Shown here in pieces: positions 28,862-38,140 of a stretch of DNA of 64,000 nt. The translations under genes were made by a program, and so were the position numbers. The notes beneath the pieces are model-generated. The model was not told the DNA's origin. It saw nothing but the letters and a program-made list of their open reading frames with translations, and searched no databases. The DNA is from CAVOGJ01 sp963695405 (GTDB lineage Bacteria > Planctomycetota > Planctomycetia > Pirellulales > Pirellulaceae). Where the stretch lies: NCBI GenBank assembly GCA_963695405.1, contig CAVOGJ010000015.1, forward strand, positions 620,001 to 684,000, in the 5' to 3' direction. Each line of letters begins with the position of its first letter. Positions within the stretch are counted from its first letter, which is position 1.

Positions 28862-30174
28862 CTAGACATTGACGGGTGTCAACTCTTCGAAGTCGAAGAG
28901 TGTGAACTCGAATGTCGACCCGAAGTAAACGGCGCATTGCGGATGAGATTGGAATGTTTCTAACGGATCTCGACGACCCCTGACGATCGCAGAATCGTTT
29001 CCTCCAACGGCGTACAATTGAACGGATGCGAAGCGTCTTCCGATGACCGTCGCCTCGTCGCTCACAAGACGTACGCGAGTTTTGGTTACGAGTGCCGTGT
29101 CATCGGACTCCGAGCCGACCAGGATCATGTTGTCCGCGTCGGCTTTTCCGTTGGCGGTGATGCGGCGAACGGTGTCGGGAATCTCAATATAACCGTCGTT
29201 GGTACTGATGCGGCGATTCGTGAGATCGATGATAAGCGGGCTTGTCGAGTCATCTACCGAGACAACCACGTTGCGTTTTCTGACACGAACGCCGTCGAGT
29301 GTTTCGGCAATGTTCTGGAAACCACTCGCATCGAACTGAAAAAATCCGTTGGTATGCAGAAACTCACCACGCCCAAAACCGGGACGAAATCCGTCTTCGG
29401 GTGCCAAGTGCCGGTAGATAGAACGTCAGTCGACTCTGCCTGGTAGGTGACACCGTCAATGGTAATACTGTCAATGCGGAGAGCGTTGTCAACCTGGCCG
29501 TTGGAATGACCTGCATCATTAGCGTAAACCAGGCGAATCCGATCGGGCGTCATGCCGATCGCGTTGTAATGAAACGTCGTAAAAATACCGGCATTGGCAT
29601 CCGCACCCGGATCTTGGGTGGTGACATTGACATTGAACGGCGCAAAGTCTTCTGCCACGCGGGCCCAGATTCTTTGGATGCGTGTCAATTCGCTATCGCT
29701 GAAGGAACTCGCATCACCGGAGAAATTGTAGGCAGGCGTGGTGATGGTCGCTCCGGCGTTGAAGCTCGAGTTCCAAATCGTGCCGCTCGTTTCGTGACCG
29801 TCGAAGTCGAGGTAAATCGTGTGATCGGCACCCGAGAGGCTGTGGAGCTGAAACGTCTGTGAGAGGTCGTAACTTTCCCAGAGTACGCTGTCACCTGGAG
29901 ATTCTGCCGAGGACCCTGGCTCCTCCAGAAACGGCTCGGCCACCAATCCGTCCTGATCCTCGCTCGGGTGCAAATCGTCGCTGTGCTGAAAGCATCTCCA
30001 GTCCGCGAAGGACGTCTCCGATGCGTCATGCAGGGGCGAGTCGCCCACGTCGGTGATGGCAAAGATCGCATCTGCCGTCAGCAGGATTCGCCGTTCGAGG
30101 CAATCGACGGTCCATTCCATGTTGTGTTGGTCTTGGTGCTTCGAGAGACGCTGCCGCCTGCGGGAGAAAAACAT
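28862..30174 (-). pseudogene. LERR-type surface protein remnant, metallopeptidase-like, truncated and frameshifted
   Basis: Starts near 30174 with a planctomycete giant-protein N-terminus (basic stretch, then CLERRILLTADAIFA). A region follows (IYLDFDGHETSGTIWN, ITTPAYNFSGDASSFS, IWARVAEDFAPFNVNVTTQDPGADAN) typical of secreted zinc-peptidase-like planctomycete proteins. The expected HExxH-bearing half is absent. The frame then closes at 29254, while another frame (28862-29407) goes on with unrelated-looking sequence (GFFQFDASGFQNIAETLDG, SESDDTALVTKTRVRL). A deletion plus frameshift is the simplest reading. It is probably not functional. Confidence 0.65.
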
Positions 30175-30222
30175 GAAGAACTCGGCGCACAAGGAGGATA
30201 TGATCGAATCCTCTAAAAGCAT

Positions 30223-30446
30223 ATCTCCGTCACCAGGCGGAGACCGGATGTACGCGCGACCGATCGTAACTTTCTACGGGCCATCGTCTGCTAAGTCGGC
30301 TAGGTTGAGTATTCGGAAATGATGTTGGGACCGACATAATCCACGCTTGTACTCCCCTGGATCGAATCGGAGCCGATGCGCGATGGGTCATCGTCACGGG
30401 CATCGAGTCGAAGCAATGCGACTCGCCCCGCGAGGTTGTGATGGCA
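30223..30446. other. Intergenic, no gene seen
   Basis: Part of a 420-bp gap between the LERR remnant and the PEP-CTERM gene. Short frames only; the terminator at its end is listed separately. Confidence 0.45.
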
Positions 30447-30482
30447 CAAAAAACCGGGCAGACTCGCCTGAGCCTACCCGGT
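30447..30482 (-). terminator. Rho-independent terminator after PEP-CTERM gene
   Basis: Read on the minus strand: ACCGGG, an inner GGCTC-AGGC-GAGTC hairpin with a single G-U pair, then CCCGGT followed directly by a run of T. It lies about 115 bp after the stop of the PEP-CTERM gene at 30598, in the right orientation to terminate it. Confidence 0.75.
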
Positions 30483-30597
30483 CTGAAAATCGATTGCTAT
30501 TTTCTTCTCTTGCCAGGAAAATGGCTCTTCGCATAGAGAACCACCGTATCCTTGCGACTTCTCGTCGTACGAATCGCGTTACGACGCGGTCAATGCT

Positions 30598-31188
30598 CTA
30601 TCGCTTGCGTCCGAGCATCACTAAACCAAGCCCCAGCGCGATCATCGACAAAGCGGCCGGCTCGGGTACGACGACGCTATAGGTCCCGAGAAGCTGCGCG
30701 TTGGGAATATCATCACCGGTATCCGCGGGGAAGTAGATATTGCCACTTGCGTTGCTGGCTAACATATCCATGTACTGATCCGAGCTGATGGACCACGTTC
30801 CTGATCCTGTGAAGGCGAGGGCACCCGCCGTGAAAGTTGCCGGATTATCGGCGGTCCAAGTCCAAATATTCAGACCAGTACCAACATCCGAAGTGCTCCG
30901 GAAGATACCAGGGCTGCCGTCCGGAAGATTCTCCGCGCTCGTAAAGTCACCCGTGCCCGTAGAAATATTAACGGCAACTCCCGGACCGGTGTAGAAATCT
31001 GCCAGGTAAATTCCCGTGGTGTCGCTGCCGGAGGCGTCGACTGCCGAAAGGCCAGCCGTTGCGTTTACCGTTACCTGGTCGACGACGGACAAGTCGACGA
31101 TCAGCAGCTCGTCGGCCTGCGCGGCCGTTGTCAACATCGCCAAGCAAGCCACAACGCTTAGACCCCAAACATGTACTTGTTTCCTCAT
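30598..31188 (-). CDS. PEP-CTERM sorting domain protein
   Basis: 196 aa from ATG 31188, chosen because a signal peptide follows (MRKQVHVWGLSVVACLAML) and AGGAAC lies just upstream. The mature part is Gly/Thr/Asp rich, strand-like, Cys-free (TGIYLADFYTGPG, SISSDQYMDML). The C-terminus is a textbook sorting signal: VVPEPAALS, about 15 hydrophobic residues, then GRKR. The exosortase system is expected to cleave or anchor this tail. Function unknown; an extracellular matrix role is typical. A strong terminator follows. Confidence 0.85.
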   Translation of the reverse strand: MRKQVHVWGLSVVACLAMLTTAAQADELLIVDLSVVDQVTVNATAGLSAVDASGSDTTGIYLADFYTGPGVAVNISTGTGDFTSAENLPDGSPGIFRSTSDVGTGLNIWTWTADNPATFTAGALAFTGSGTWSISSDQYMDMLASNASGNIYFPADTGDDIPNAQLLGTYSVVVPEPAALSMIALGLGLVMLGRKR

Positions 31189-32096
31189 GGTTCCTGCCTT
31201 TCTTAGAATCTGACTCATTAGAAGCTGACCTCCATTCGCACTAAGGGTCGCTCGTGAGGAACGCGCTCACGGCAGTTCTCAGTGCAATAAAAGAAAAAGA
31301 AATACCAACACTCTCGTCGTTGAATCGGAAAGTCGATTGAACGACGGGAGTCATGGCAATTCAGGCTCCTCCTACTTCTGATTCGGTCTCGTCCCGCAGT
31401 CATTTTCCGTTAAAAACTTGTAATGGCGCATCGTCCGTCTTTGAAGCGTGGAACTCGCCTCGACTGGCGTTCCACCCGAAGCACTCGGCGGAACCGCACG
31501 AGCGAACGTCCCCTTGCGCGTCGAACGGAAGTGGCGGCAGACGCAAACTCGCACGGATGACGAATGCCGCAGAAGAAACGGAGTAAATCGCTTGTTTCAC
31601 GCCGAATGCAGATGCCCCAGAAGGGGAAATGGCGCGGAGAGAGATGACAAATTGGACCGCGTAGGTCCCTGGCTTGTCTCTTACACACGAGCGCCCCCTT
31701 TGTGCAACGAACACACAATTTCTTCGACGAAGCGCATTACAATGTAGAATGGATCGACTTGCAACCGGTTTTTCCCGAAAACACGAAAAAAAGAGCTGCG
31801 ATTCATGGAGGCGGCGAAAAAATGGGGTTCCAATCAGGATTCGTTTCCTAGTGACCACCTGACAATGGACGAATGGGTTTTGTTGGGATCGGCCAGCCGC
31901 ATCTTTCAATCGAACAACGCGTTGTTTTGGCCCAAACCTGCCAGTTCGCGTTACGCTCGATCGAATCGATTGCCCGGCGCTATTTTCGATCAATTGTGAA
32001 GCCGATGCAAGTGCTTGGGTTCGCTCGAGCACGGTTCAAATACGGTCGCAATTCGTTCACGGCGGGAAGGTGAAATGGTTCCCTCTCCAGCGAGAG
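31189..32096. other. 900-bp stretch without a confident gene
   Basis: Long but unconvincing frames occur on both strands, the largest on the minus strand at 31400-32032. They are Arg/Ser/Phe rich, lack motifs, and overlap one another. No repeat or RNA was recognised. It may hold decayed sequence. Confidence 0.45.
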
Positions 32097-32579
32097 CTAC
32101 CAGCGATGGTAGGCAGGGTGTCCCTCTTGCACCGCCACGAACGTGGCGTGACATGTTGCAGTGACTTGACTTTGGACAAGAAGTTCACCACGGGTGATTG
32201 CGGAGCGCTGCCCGAGTCGCTCGACCCTTCCGATCAGTTTCAGTTCTGCATCCAGTGGTGTCGGCTGAAGCATCCGCACCGTCAGCTCGGCCGTAACCGT
32301 TGATGGTAAGCCGCCAAGTCGGTCGCGTTGCAGGAGAAAATAGGCGGCCGTCCAGTTACAATGACAGTCGAGCAGCGTACTCAAGATGCCTCCGTTGAGC
32401 ACCCCTGGAAAGGCGTGATGGTGCGGCTGGGCTCGCCAATGGGCGACCAACGCCTCGCCTTCGACGTAGCTTCTCAATTGCAGGCCCAGCGAGTTTGCCG
32501 GGCCACAGCCGAAGCAGACGCTTCTCGGTGCATGGATTTCCTGCAGGCTGGGTGCTTGATTCAACGTGAGCATCCTCAT
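32097..32579 (-). CDS. PaaI-family hotdog thioesterase
   Basis: 160 aa. A hotdog fold is indicated by VCFGCGPANSLGLQL at the start and the active-site helix NGGILSTLLDCHCNWTA, in the pattern of acyl-CoA thioesterases of the PaaI/YigI type. It hydrolyses acyl-CoA thioesters. It is the last gene of the minus-strand operon with the B12/MeaB fusion and mutase, 99 bp downstream, so it may release CoA from pathway intermediates. Confidence 0.82.
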   Translation of the reverse strand: MRMLTLNQAPSLQEIHAPRSVCFGCGPANSLGLQLRSYVEGEALVAHWRAQPHHHAFPGVLNGGILSTLLDCHCNWTAAYFLLQRDRLGGLPSTVTAELTVRMLQPTPLDAELKLIGRVERLGQRSAITRGELLVQSQVTATCHATFVAVQEGHPAYHRW

Positions 32580-32678
32580 GCGACTTCATTAAGCGGCGCG
32601 GGTCGTCTGAAACGGATATGCTATACCATGGCGACCTGGTGCGGGCAGTTGTACCAGGCGGCCATGCACTTCGAATGG

Positions 32679-33827
32679 TCAGGAACGCAACGTCCGCACC
32701 CAGTCGGCCACCGGTTCGAGGCCCTCTTGTCGCACAGTGCTGATGCGCCAGATCGGTCGCCGATCACCGATGGCGCCTCGCAATTGACCTTCGGTGGCGT
32801 CGGCACCTGGTAGATCGCTCTTGTTGATGATAAAGCATGAGGCGAGTTCGATGATGCCCGACTTAGAAAACTGGATGGCATCACCACTGGACGGCATCAG
32901 TAATAACATGATGTGTTCCGTCAGATCCCGGATGGCCAGATCGATTTGTCCCGTACCGACGGTTTCCACGAGAATGTAATCGAATCCGTGACGGCCGATG
33001 GTGTCCACGATGGCTTGGCACCTTGGGGCGAGTCCTCCCGGGATGCCGGCGGATGCCAGGCTGCGAATAAAGAGGTTCGCGTCCGGCTCGACGGACATCA
33101 TGCGAATGCGATCTCCCAGCAAGGCACCTCCCGTGAGTGGACTGGTCGGGTCGACGGCCACCACGGCGACCCGTTGCCCACGGCTCCGCAATTGCGCGGC
33201 GAGCCGAGCGATGAACGAGCTCTTGCCCACACCGGGAGCCCCGGTAATACCGATCAGTGTGGCGTCATCCGCAACCAGACGATGGGGTGCGCTGTCTTCT
33301 TCTCTCTCAATGGCCGTAATCGCAGTCGCCAGCCGTCGCTGATCGGCTAGATCATCTGAGCTCTTCGTGACTTCCTCGTCTTTGGGATCGGTCGGGGTTG
33401 CCGGCCGCCGCCGCGTTTCGGCTAATTCGAACAGTTTGGCCACAATGGCGTCGATCGACGAGCCGGGATTGAAGATCGCCGCTACACCCAGGCTCAGTAA
33501 GTGAGGATGATCGGCCGCCGGTATGATGCCACCGAGCACGATCGGAATATGTTCAATTTGCAGTGCGCTACGGACACGGATCAGTTCCGGGATCAGCGTC
33601 ATGTGGGCGGCCGATAGCAGGCTCACGCCAACGACATCCACGTCTTCCTGCAGGGCTGCCTGCATCGTTCCTGTGCAAGTCTGCCACAGGCCCGTGTAGA
33701 TCACATCCATGCCGCTGTCACGAAAAGAGCGGGCCAGCACCTTGATGCCGCGATCGTGACCGTCGAGTCCTATTTTGGCCAGGAGTATCCGCGGAGGTGG
33801 CTCGGAGTTGCGTCCGGTGTCTACCAT
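32679..33827 (-). CDS. B12-binding domain fused to MeaB/ArgK-type GTPase chaperone
   Basis: 382 aa with two domains. Residues about 12-140 are the cobalamin-binding domain of acyl-CoA mutases (AKIGLDGHDRG with the B12-ligating His, VVGVSLLSAAHM, VLGGIIPAADH). Residues about 165-380 are the MeaB G-protein (Walker A GAPGVGKSSFI, VDPTSPLTGGALLGDRIRM, SLASAGIPGG, VETVGTGQ, NKSD). MeaB-type proteins guard mutase and B12 loading. It overlaps the mutase stop by a few bases. The order B12 domain then G domain equals the first half of fused isobutyryl-CoA mutase IcmF, here separate from the mutase barrel. Confidence 0.87.
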   Translation of the reverse strand: MVDTGRNSEPPPRILLAKIGLDGHDRGIKVLARSFRDSGMDVIYTGLWQTCTGTMQAALQEDVDVVGVSLLSAAHMTLIPELIRVRSALQIEHIPIVLGGIIPAADHPHLLSLGVAAIFNPGSSIDAIVAKLFELAETRRRPATPTDPKDEEVTKSSDDLADQRRLATAITAIEREEDSAPHRLVADDATLIGITGAPGVGKSSFIARLAAQLRSRGQRVAVVAVDPTSPLTGGALLGDRIRMMSVEPDANLFIRSLASAGIPGGLAPRCQAIVDTIGRHGFDYILVETVGTGQIDLAIRDLTEHIMLLLMPSSGDAIQFSKSGIIELASCFIINKSDLPGADATEGQLRGAIGDRRPIWRISTVRQEGLEPVADWVRTLRS

Positions 33828-35424
33828 TCGGGCCCACCGTCGTAACTGCCGAAGACGGTGCCCAGCGTCTGGACCATCTCGCCCAGTGTCGCGTCCGCCC
33901 GTGCCGAATCGATCAGAGCTGACATCACATTGCGCCCCGCGAGTGCGTCCGCCCTTAGCTTATCGAGAGCAGCCGTATGCTTTCGCGGGTCTCGCTCCGC
34001 CCGCAACTTCCGCAGTCGTGCCACGTGGGTCGTCTCGACCTCGGCCGGCACGGTCAGCGTCTCGAGACCCGTCGGCGTATTCTCGACAAAATCGGTGACA
34101 CCCACAATCTCCCGCTCGTGCGCATCCAGCTTCCGCTGCTCGTCGAGCGCCGAATCCGCGATGCGGCGGCGAAAGTAACCGCGATCCAGCGCCGGTAGCA
34201 CGCCTCCCTGCTTCTCGATTTCCCCCAGGATAGCAAGGATGTTTGATTCCATCTCGTTGGTCAACTGCTCGACAAAGTAGCTTCCTCCGAGAGGATCGAC
34301 CGTCTGGGTGACACGAGTCTCGCAGGCCAGAATCTGTTGCGTGCGGAGCGCGATTGTGGCAGCTTTCTCGGAAGGTAACGCCAGCGTCTCGTCCATGCTG
34401 TTCGTGTGTAGCGACTGAGTGCCTGCGAGCACAGCGGCCAGCGCCTGGTAGGCGACCCGCACGACATTGTTGATAGGCTGCTGCTCGGTAAGTGTTACGC
34501 CGGCCGTCTGGCAGTGCATCCGCAAACGCAGGCTGCGCTCGTCCTTGGCACCGTAGCGATCGCGCAGCAGGCGGGCCCAGATCCGTCGTGCCGCCCGCAG
34601 CTTGGCAATCTCCGCGAACAGGTCGTTGTGGACGTCGAAGAAGAAACTCAAGCGGGGCGCAAACGATCGATGTGGATGCCCCGCTCAAGCGTCTTCTCCA
34701 CGTACGTTAGCCCGTCCGCCAGCGTGAACGCCGCCTCTTCGGCGGCCGTCGAGCCCGCTTCACGGATGTGATAACCACTGATGCTGACGGTGTTCCACTG
34801 GGGCATGTGTTCGGTGCAGAATTCAATCGTGTCGATGACCAGTTTGACACTTGGTTCCGGCGGATATACATACTCGTTTTGCGCGTGGAACTCCTTGAGA
34901 ATGTCATTCTGTAAGGTGCCCCGCAGTGAAGCAAGCGGTACGCCTTGTTCCTGGGCGACCGCAATGTAAAAGGCGAGCATGATCGCGGCTGGGGCATTGA
35001 TCGTCATGCTGGTCGAGACCGTACCCAGATCGATACCGGCGAACAGTTGCCGCATTTCAGCCAGCGAAGAGACCGCGACGCCACACTTCCCGACTTCACC
35101 CAGCGCCAACGGGTCATCACCGTCGCGGCCCATCAGCGTGGGCAGATCAAAGGCGGTACTCAGGCCTGTTTGGCCCTGCGCGAGCAGGTAGCGGAAGCGG
35201 TGATTGGTATCCTGCGAGGATCCAAAGCCGGCGAACTGTCGCATGGTCCAGCCACGTTGCTGGTACATGGCCGCGTGGACACCGCGGGTGTAAGGGAATT
35301 GGCCCGGTTCACCCAGGGCGGTGGCTGGATCAAAGCCCGCCAGGTCGTTCCAATCGACGTACGGTTTCGTGGCATCTGTTCGCATCTTACCGCTGGAGGC
35401 ACCCGCTGGTGGAGGTCGATTCAT
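33821..35424 (-). CDS. Acyl-CoA mutase large subunit, isobutyryl-CoA mutase-like, frameshifted
   Basis: Two abutting frames (35424-34648 and 34651-33821) make one about 534-aa mutase barrel. The first ends at DRL and the second continues SFFFDVHNDLF; one extra T in the TTT at 34661-34663 would give the family's DRFAPRLSFFFD. Features: YTRGVHAAMY, RQFAGFG, AFDLPTLMGRDGDDP, GYHIREAGSTAAEE, HTNSMDETLALP, VDPLGGSYFVEQL. In GTLQNDILKEFHAQNEY, Gln stands where methylmalonyl-CoA mutase has Arg207, as in isobutyryl-CoA mutases. The B12 domain is on the following gene. The exact substrate (isobutyryl-, 2-hydroxyisobutyryl- or another acyl-CoA) is uncertain. Confidence 0.85.
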
Positions 35425-35582
35425 GATGGATGCGCTGAGTGCGATTGCGTTTACCGGCCAACCCGCTGTCTGGTGGTTGTAGCATCGTTTTCGACGGCCG
35501 CGGAATCATTGTCAAGCATGGCAGCACCAAAGAGCCCGACGACTTTTCTGACGGCGCTGATATGGGCCTGCCCCGCTTGCCA

Positions 35583-35960
35583 TCAAATGGGACAATTTCC
35601 GAAAGCACTCGCGGCGATATACCCTAGTGTAAATAGGGATGTGCCAAAGGCTACCACACCAAGGAGCACGGCGGCGAGCGACCGCCAGTCTCGGTGCAAC
35701 AACAAACAGACTAGGGCAGCAACCTCTCCGATCGCCGTAGTAAGCGTGAGGGCGATCGCGGTCACTGGCAGCGGATGCAAGAGCGACATATCCCAGGGAA
35801 GGCGCGTGAAGACGGGTGTCAAGGCGAGAAGCGCTGCGGCAACCCAGGCACCCAGGTGAATTTTCATGAGCAACGTGGGCAACGTTGCTGGCGATGTCTG
35901 CGGAACATAGCGACTCGAGTTAGCTATCTGGCTGGAATCGTAAGGATTTTGAAGTTGCAT
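35583..35960 (-). CDS. Small membrane protein
   Basis: 125 aa with an N-terminal QNPYDSS stretch common at the start of small planctomycete membrane proteins, followed by three hydrophobic segments (about 34-50, 62-85, 95-120). No catalytic motif. Met at 35867 is a shorter start. Function unknown; it sits alone upstream of the mutase operon. Confidence 0.55.
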   Translation of the reverse strand: MQLQNPYDSSQIANSSRYVPQTSPATLPTLLMKIHLGAWVAAALLALTPVFTRLPWDMSLLHPLPVTAIALTLTTAIGEVAALVCLLLHRDWRSLAAVLLGVVAFGTSLFTLGYIAASAFGNCPI

Positions 35961-36589
35961 GCCATGTCCCGCGGGCGGTCACTTGATCGCTTATGCGCTG
36001 CCTTGGGAATGCTTTGGTGTTTGTCCACGTTGAATGAATTGGGCGCCAGTGACAAGCCGTATGCGATCCCGGCGCCGGCGACGCCGCTATAGAAGAGTAG
36101 CGTAGTCGTCCTCGGCTGCGGAGAGTGATGCGTACATTGGGCAGACGGGCCAGCACCTCGCAGAATCAAAGGGGTCAGGGCTGCTCTGTCGAAAACGTTG
36201 AGTTGCTAATGAACTGGAAATTCCCTCCTGCGCGAATGTCACCGTCCAGTTGATTGTTCGCACCGTCGGTGTGTCGCCGGCTCATCCCGCATGACCCGCC
36301 GCGTCGCGACTTCTCGTTGATGGTAAAGCCCCCTACGCATTCAGACGACTCATACTTTGGCTGGTAGTGTCTCGAGAAACGGTCTATTCTTAGGTCGCCC
36401 CAAGAATCAATACGGCCTTCCGCCGGGTTTTTGAGATTCTGCAATTACCGTGTCTACCATGGGTCGTGTGAATGCCCGAACGATACGGTTCAGTGGGCGG
36501 CGTGAGTTGACTTTCCATCAGAACACGCCCGGTTACGCCGCTCCACTGCAACCGTTTGTTCTGGCCCGAATCGTGAGTTGACGCGGCCA
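35961..36589. other. Intergenic, no gene seen
   Basis: About 630 bp with overlapping short frames on both strands and no recognisable domain. It borders the inverted-repeat element starting at 36593. Confidence 0.45.
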
Positions 36590-36808
36590 TCACTCGTGCT
36601 CAGCGCAGCGGTGCTCGTGCTCGTGCTCGATGGCAGCGTCATCATAATCATACTTGAGCGGAATCGACTGGGCTGCTCGCAACCATTGATCGCGGGAGTG
36701 CCGGTGAAGTCCGGATAGAGTTTCCGCGATCCGAAAGGTCTCGCCAGCGTATTCGATGGACAAACCGTAAACATCGAGTTTTTCATGATCGAAGATTGGA
36801 TCCGCCAT
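36590..36808 (-). CDS. Truncated four-helix-bundle (S23/IVS-like) protein
   Basis: 72 aa from ATG 36808. FDHEKLDVYGLSIEY and HRHSRDQWLRAAQSIPL match the first helices of the four-helix-bundle family (about 120 aa) first seen in 23S rRNA intervening sequences. After SIPL the usual NIAEG continuation is lost and the chain ends in an acidic/His tail (KYDYDDAA then EHEHE-like residues). The tail codons lie in one arm of a 32-bp inverted repeat. Probably a remnant or a mini form; function unknown. Confidence 0.6.
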   Translation of the reverse strand: MADPIFDHEKLDVYGLSIEYAGETFRIAETLSGLHRHSRDQWLRAAQSIPLKYDYDDAAIEHEHEHRCAEHE

Positions 36809-36863
36809 GACCGCCACTCCTTTTCGATTACGAGCACGAGCACCGCTGCGCTGAGCACGAGCA
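36593..36863. repeat. 32-bp perfect inverted repeat around the four-helix-bundle ORF
   Basis: The left arm is 36593-36624 and the right arm 36832-36863. Each is the exact reverse complement of the other and contains repeats of CACGAG/CTCGTG. The loop is 207 bp and contains most of the four-helix-bundle ORF. The transcript could fold into a long hairpin. It resembles the layout of 23S rRNA intervening sequences, but no rRNA is nearby. Confidence 0.8.
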
Positions 36864-36962
36864 CGAGTAGTGTTTGACGTCGAATCCAGTTTCGATGAAC
36901 TCAGGGCCCGAACGATACCGCTAACGGGGCGGTGAGTGGACTCACCATTGTCAACACGCTGT

Positions 36963-37277
36963 TTACCGCTCCCGTTCACCGCGTGGTTCTGCGGCGCGTT
37001 CGCCATTGGTGAAAGGATCGACAGCAGAGAGCTCATCGGTGGGCGTTTCGTAGGAGAGTCGGCCATTTATGGAGTAGACGTTGGGCACTCCCAATCGCCT
37101 GCTCTCTTCTTGTGCACGGGCGACGGCCAGTCCGGGCGTGTCCGGAAAACAAACAACAAGGTCTGACCCCAATGGCATGAAACTATCGAATTCGCGAAAC
37201 CCGGTTGACCGGACGGAGAAGAGGCCGGTAATGGGCGGCGCGTCATTACCCACTTTTCGCATCAAATCTTGCAGCAA
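36963..37277 (-). CDS. Hypothetical, possible SLOG/DUF2493-like fragment
   Basis: 104 aa. The middle segment LGSDLVVCFPDTPGLAVARAQEES then GVPNVYSI resembles the nucleotide-binding strand of DUF2493/SLOG proteins. The rest is unrecognised and there is no clear ribosome site. It may be a fragment. Low confidence. Confidence 0.3.
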   Translation of the reverse strand: MLQDLMRKVGNDAPPITGLFSVRSTGFREFDSFMPLGSDLVVCFPDTPGLAVARAQEESRRLGVPNVYSINGRLSYETPTDELSAVDPFTNGERAAEPRGERER

Positions 37278-37349
37278 ACACGGCCATTGGGTTCTGAGGC
37301 AGAGACAAAGTATCTCGGGTTATGGTCTCGCCTCGACGGCCCAGGTCTC

Positions 37350-37724
37350 TTACTTCGCAGCGGTTACTTCGAGAACAACATTGCCCCGCTTAGCGCCTGT
37401 GCGTTTGGTCGATTTGGCCGTCCCTTTACCAACCTTGACGACGATGCTCCCGCCCGCGGCGGTCAAAGCACGTACCAGCTGGTCCAGCGAGACGTCGGAA
37501 GCTGCGCGCTCAATCTTGGCAACTCGCGGCTGGGTTGTTTTTAGCCTAGTGCCGAGTTGCTTCTGGGAAAGCTTCGATGCCTTACGCTGATCACGAATGG
37601 CCAGCGCCAGCGCAACCCGAGTGTCGAGCAGCTGACGCTCCTCGTCACTCATTTCTAGGAAATCAGCAGCGTCGCCGACCTTCCAGCCGGCAGCTTCAAT
37701 CGCTTTGCGTTTTGCAGCATCCAT
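37350..37724 (-). CDS. HigA-like XRE antitoxin
   Basis: 124 aa. A helix-turn-helix of the XRE/Cro type lies in about residues 45-85 (RDQRKASKLSQKQLGTRLKTTQPRVAKIE), followed by a Lys-rich C-terminal tail. Such proteins neutralise the partner toxin and repress their own promoter. It starts 14 bp after the toxin stop, in the HigBA order (toxin first). An operator-like palindrome over the promoter is listed separately. Confidence 0.82.
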   Translation of the reverse strand: MDAAKRKAIEAAGWKVGDAADFLEMSDEERQLLDTRVALALAIRDQRKASKLSQKQLGTRLKTTQPRVAKIERAASDVSLDQLVRALTAAGGSIVVKVGKGTAKSTKRTGAKRGNVVLEVTAAK

Positions 37725-37737
37725 TGGTCGTACCTCT

Positions 37738-38118
37738 CTATTTTTTCGTGGCCGCTTTGACGGCTTCGTCGTAATCCTTCAATCGCTGCTTGCACCGATC
37801 GATGACCGCCCTCGGGATCGTGCGAGTCTTCTTGGCGTAGACCTCCAAAATCAGCACGGCGTCGGAGTCGACCCGGTACATGACTCGCCAGTTGTGCTCC
37901 GCGTCACGGACACGCAATGCTCCACAGCGCGGGCAAACGTTCGTCAGCGGCTCAGACTGGGGCATATCCAGTCGCTCGCCACGTTGGTGAAAACGCAGGA
38001 GCATCCCAGCTTCCTGACGGCCTTCTGGCGTGAACGGCGGCGTCTTGACCTCGCCGTGCAGCCCGACCAGGGGCTTCCGCGTTGGCTCCTCGGCCTTGCC
38101 TCCCTGCTTCTTGGCCAT
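37738..38118 (-). CDS. HigB/RelE-like toxin (phage Gp49-like family)
   Basis: 126 aa. LHGEVKTPPFTPEGRQEAG at the start, then CGALRVRDAEHNWRVMYRVD and LLEVYAKKTRTIPRAVIDRCKQRL, match the HigB-type mRNA interferase family, which cleaves ribosome-bound mRNA. Basic and Tyr/Arg residues are present. An inserted CPRCG motif is unusual. It is the first gene of the pair, followed 14 bp later by the antitoxin. The pair is typical of mobile or addiction modules in accessory DNA. Confidence 0.82.
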   Translation of the reverse strand: MAKKQGGKAEEPTRKPLVGLHGEVKTPPFTPEGRQEAGMLLRFHQRGERLDMPQSEPLTNVCPRCGALRVRDAEHNWRVMYRVDSDAVLILEVYAKKTRTIPRAVIDRCKQRLKDYDEAVKAATKK

Positions 38119-38140
38119 CTCGGGCGTCTCCTTCCTGCTA

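Noticed and set aside
31400..32032. 210-residue minus frame
   Set aside because: No recognisable domain, skewed Arg/Ser/Phe composition and no ribosome site.
34945..35859. Long plus-strand frame opposite the mutase operon
   Set aside because: It is antisense to a well-supported mutase gene, has no motif, and its length follows from the codon bias of the true gene.
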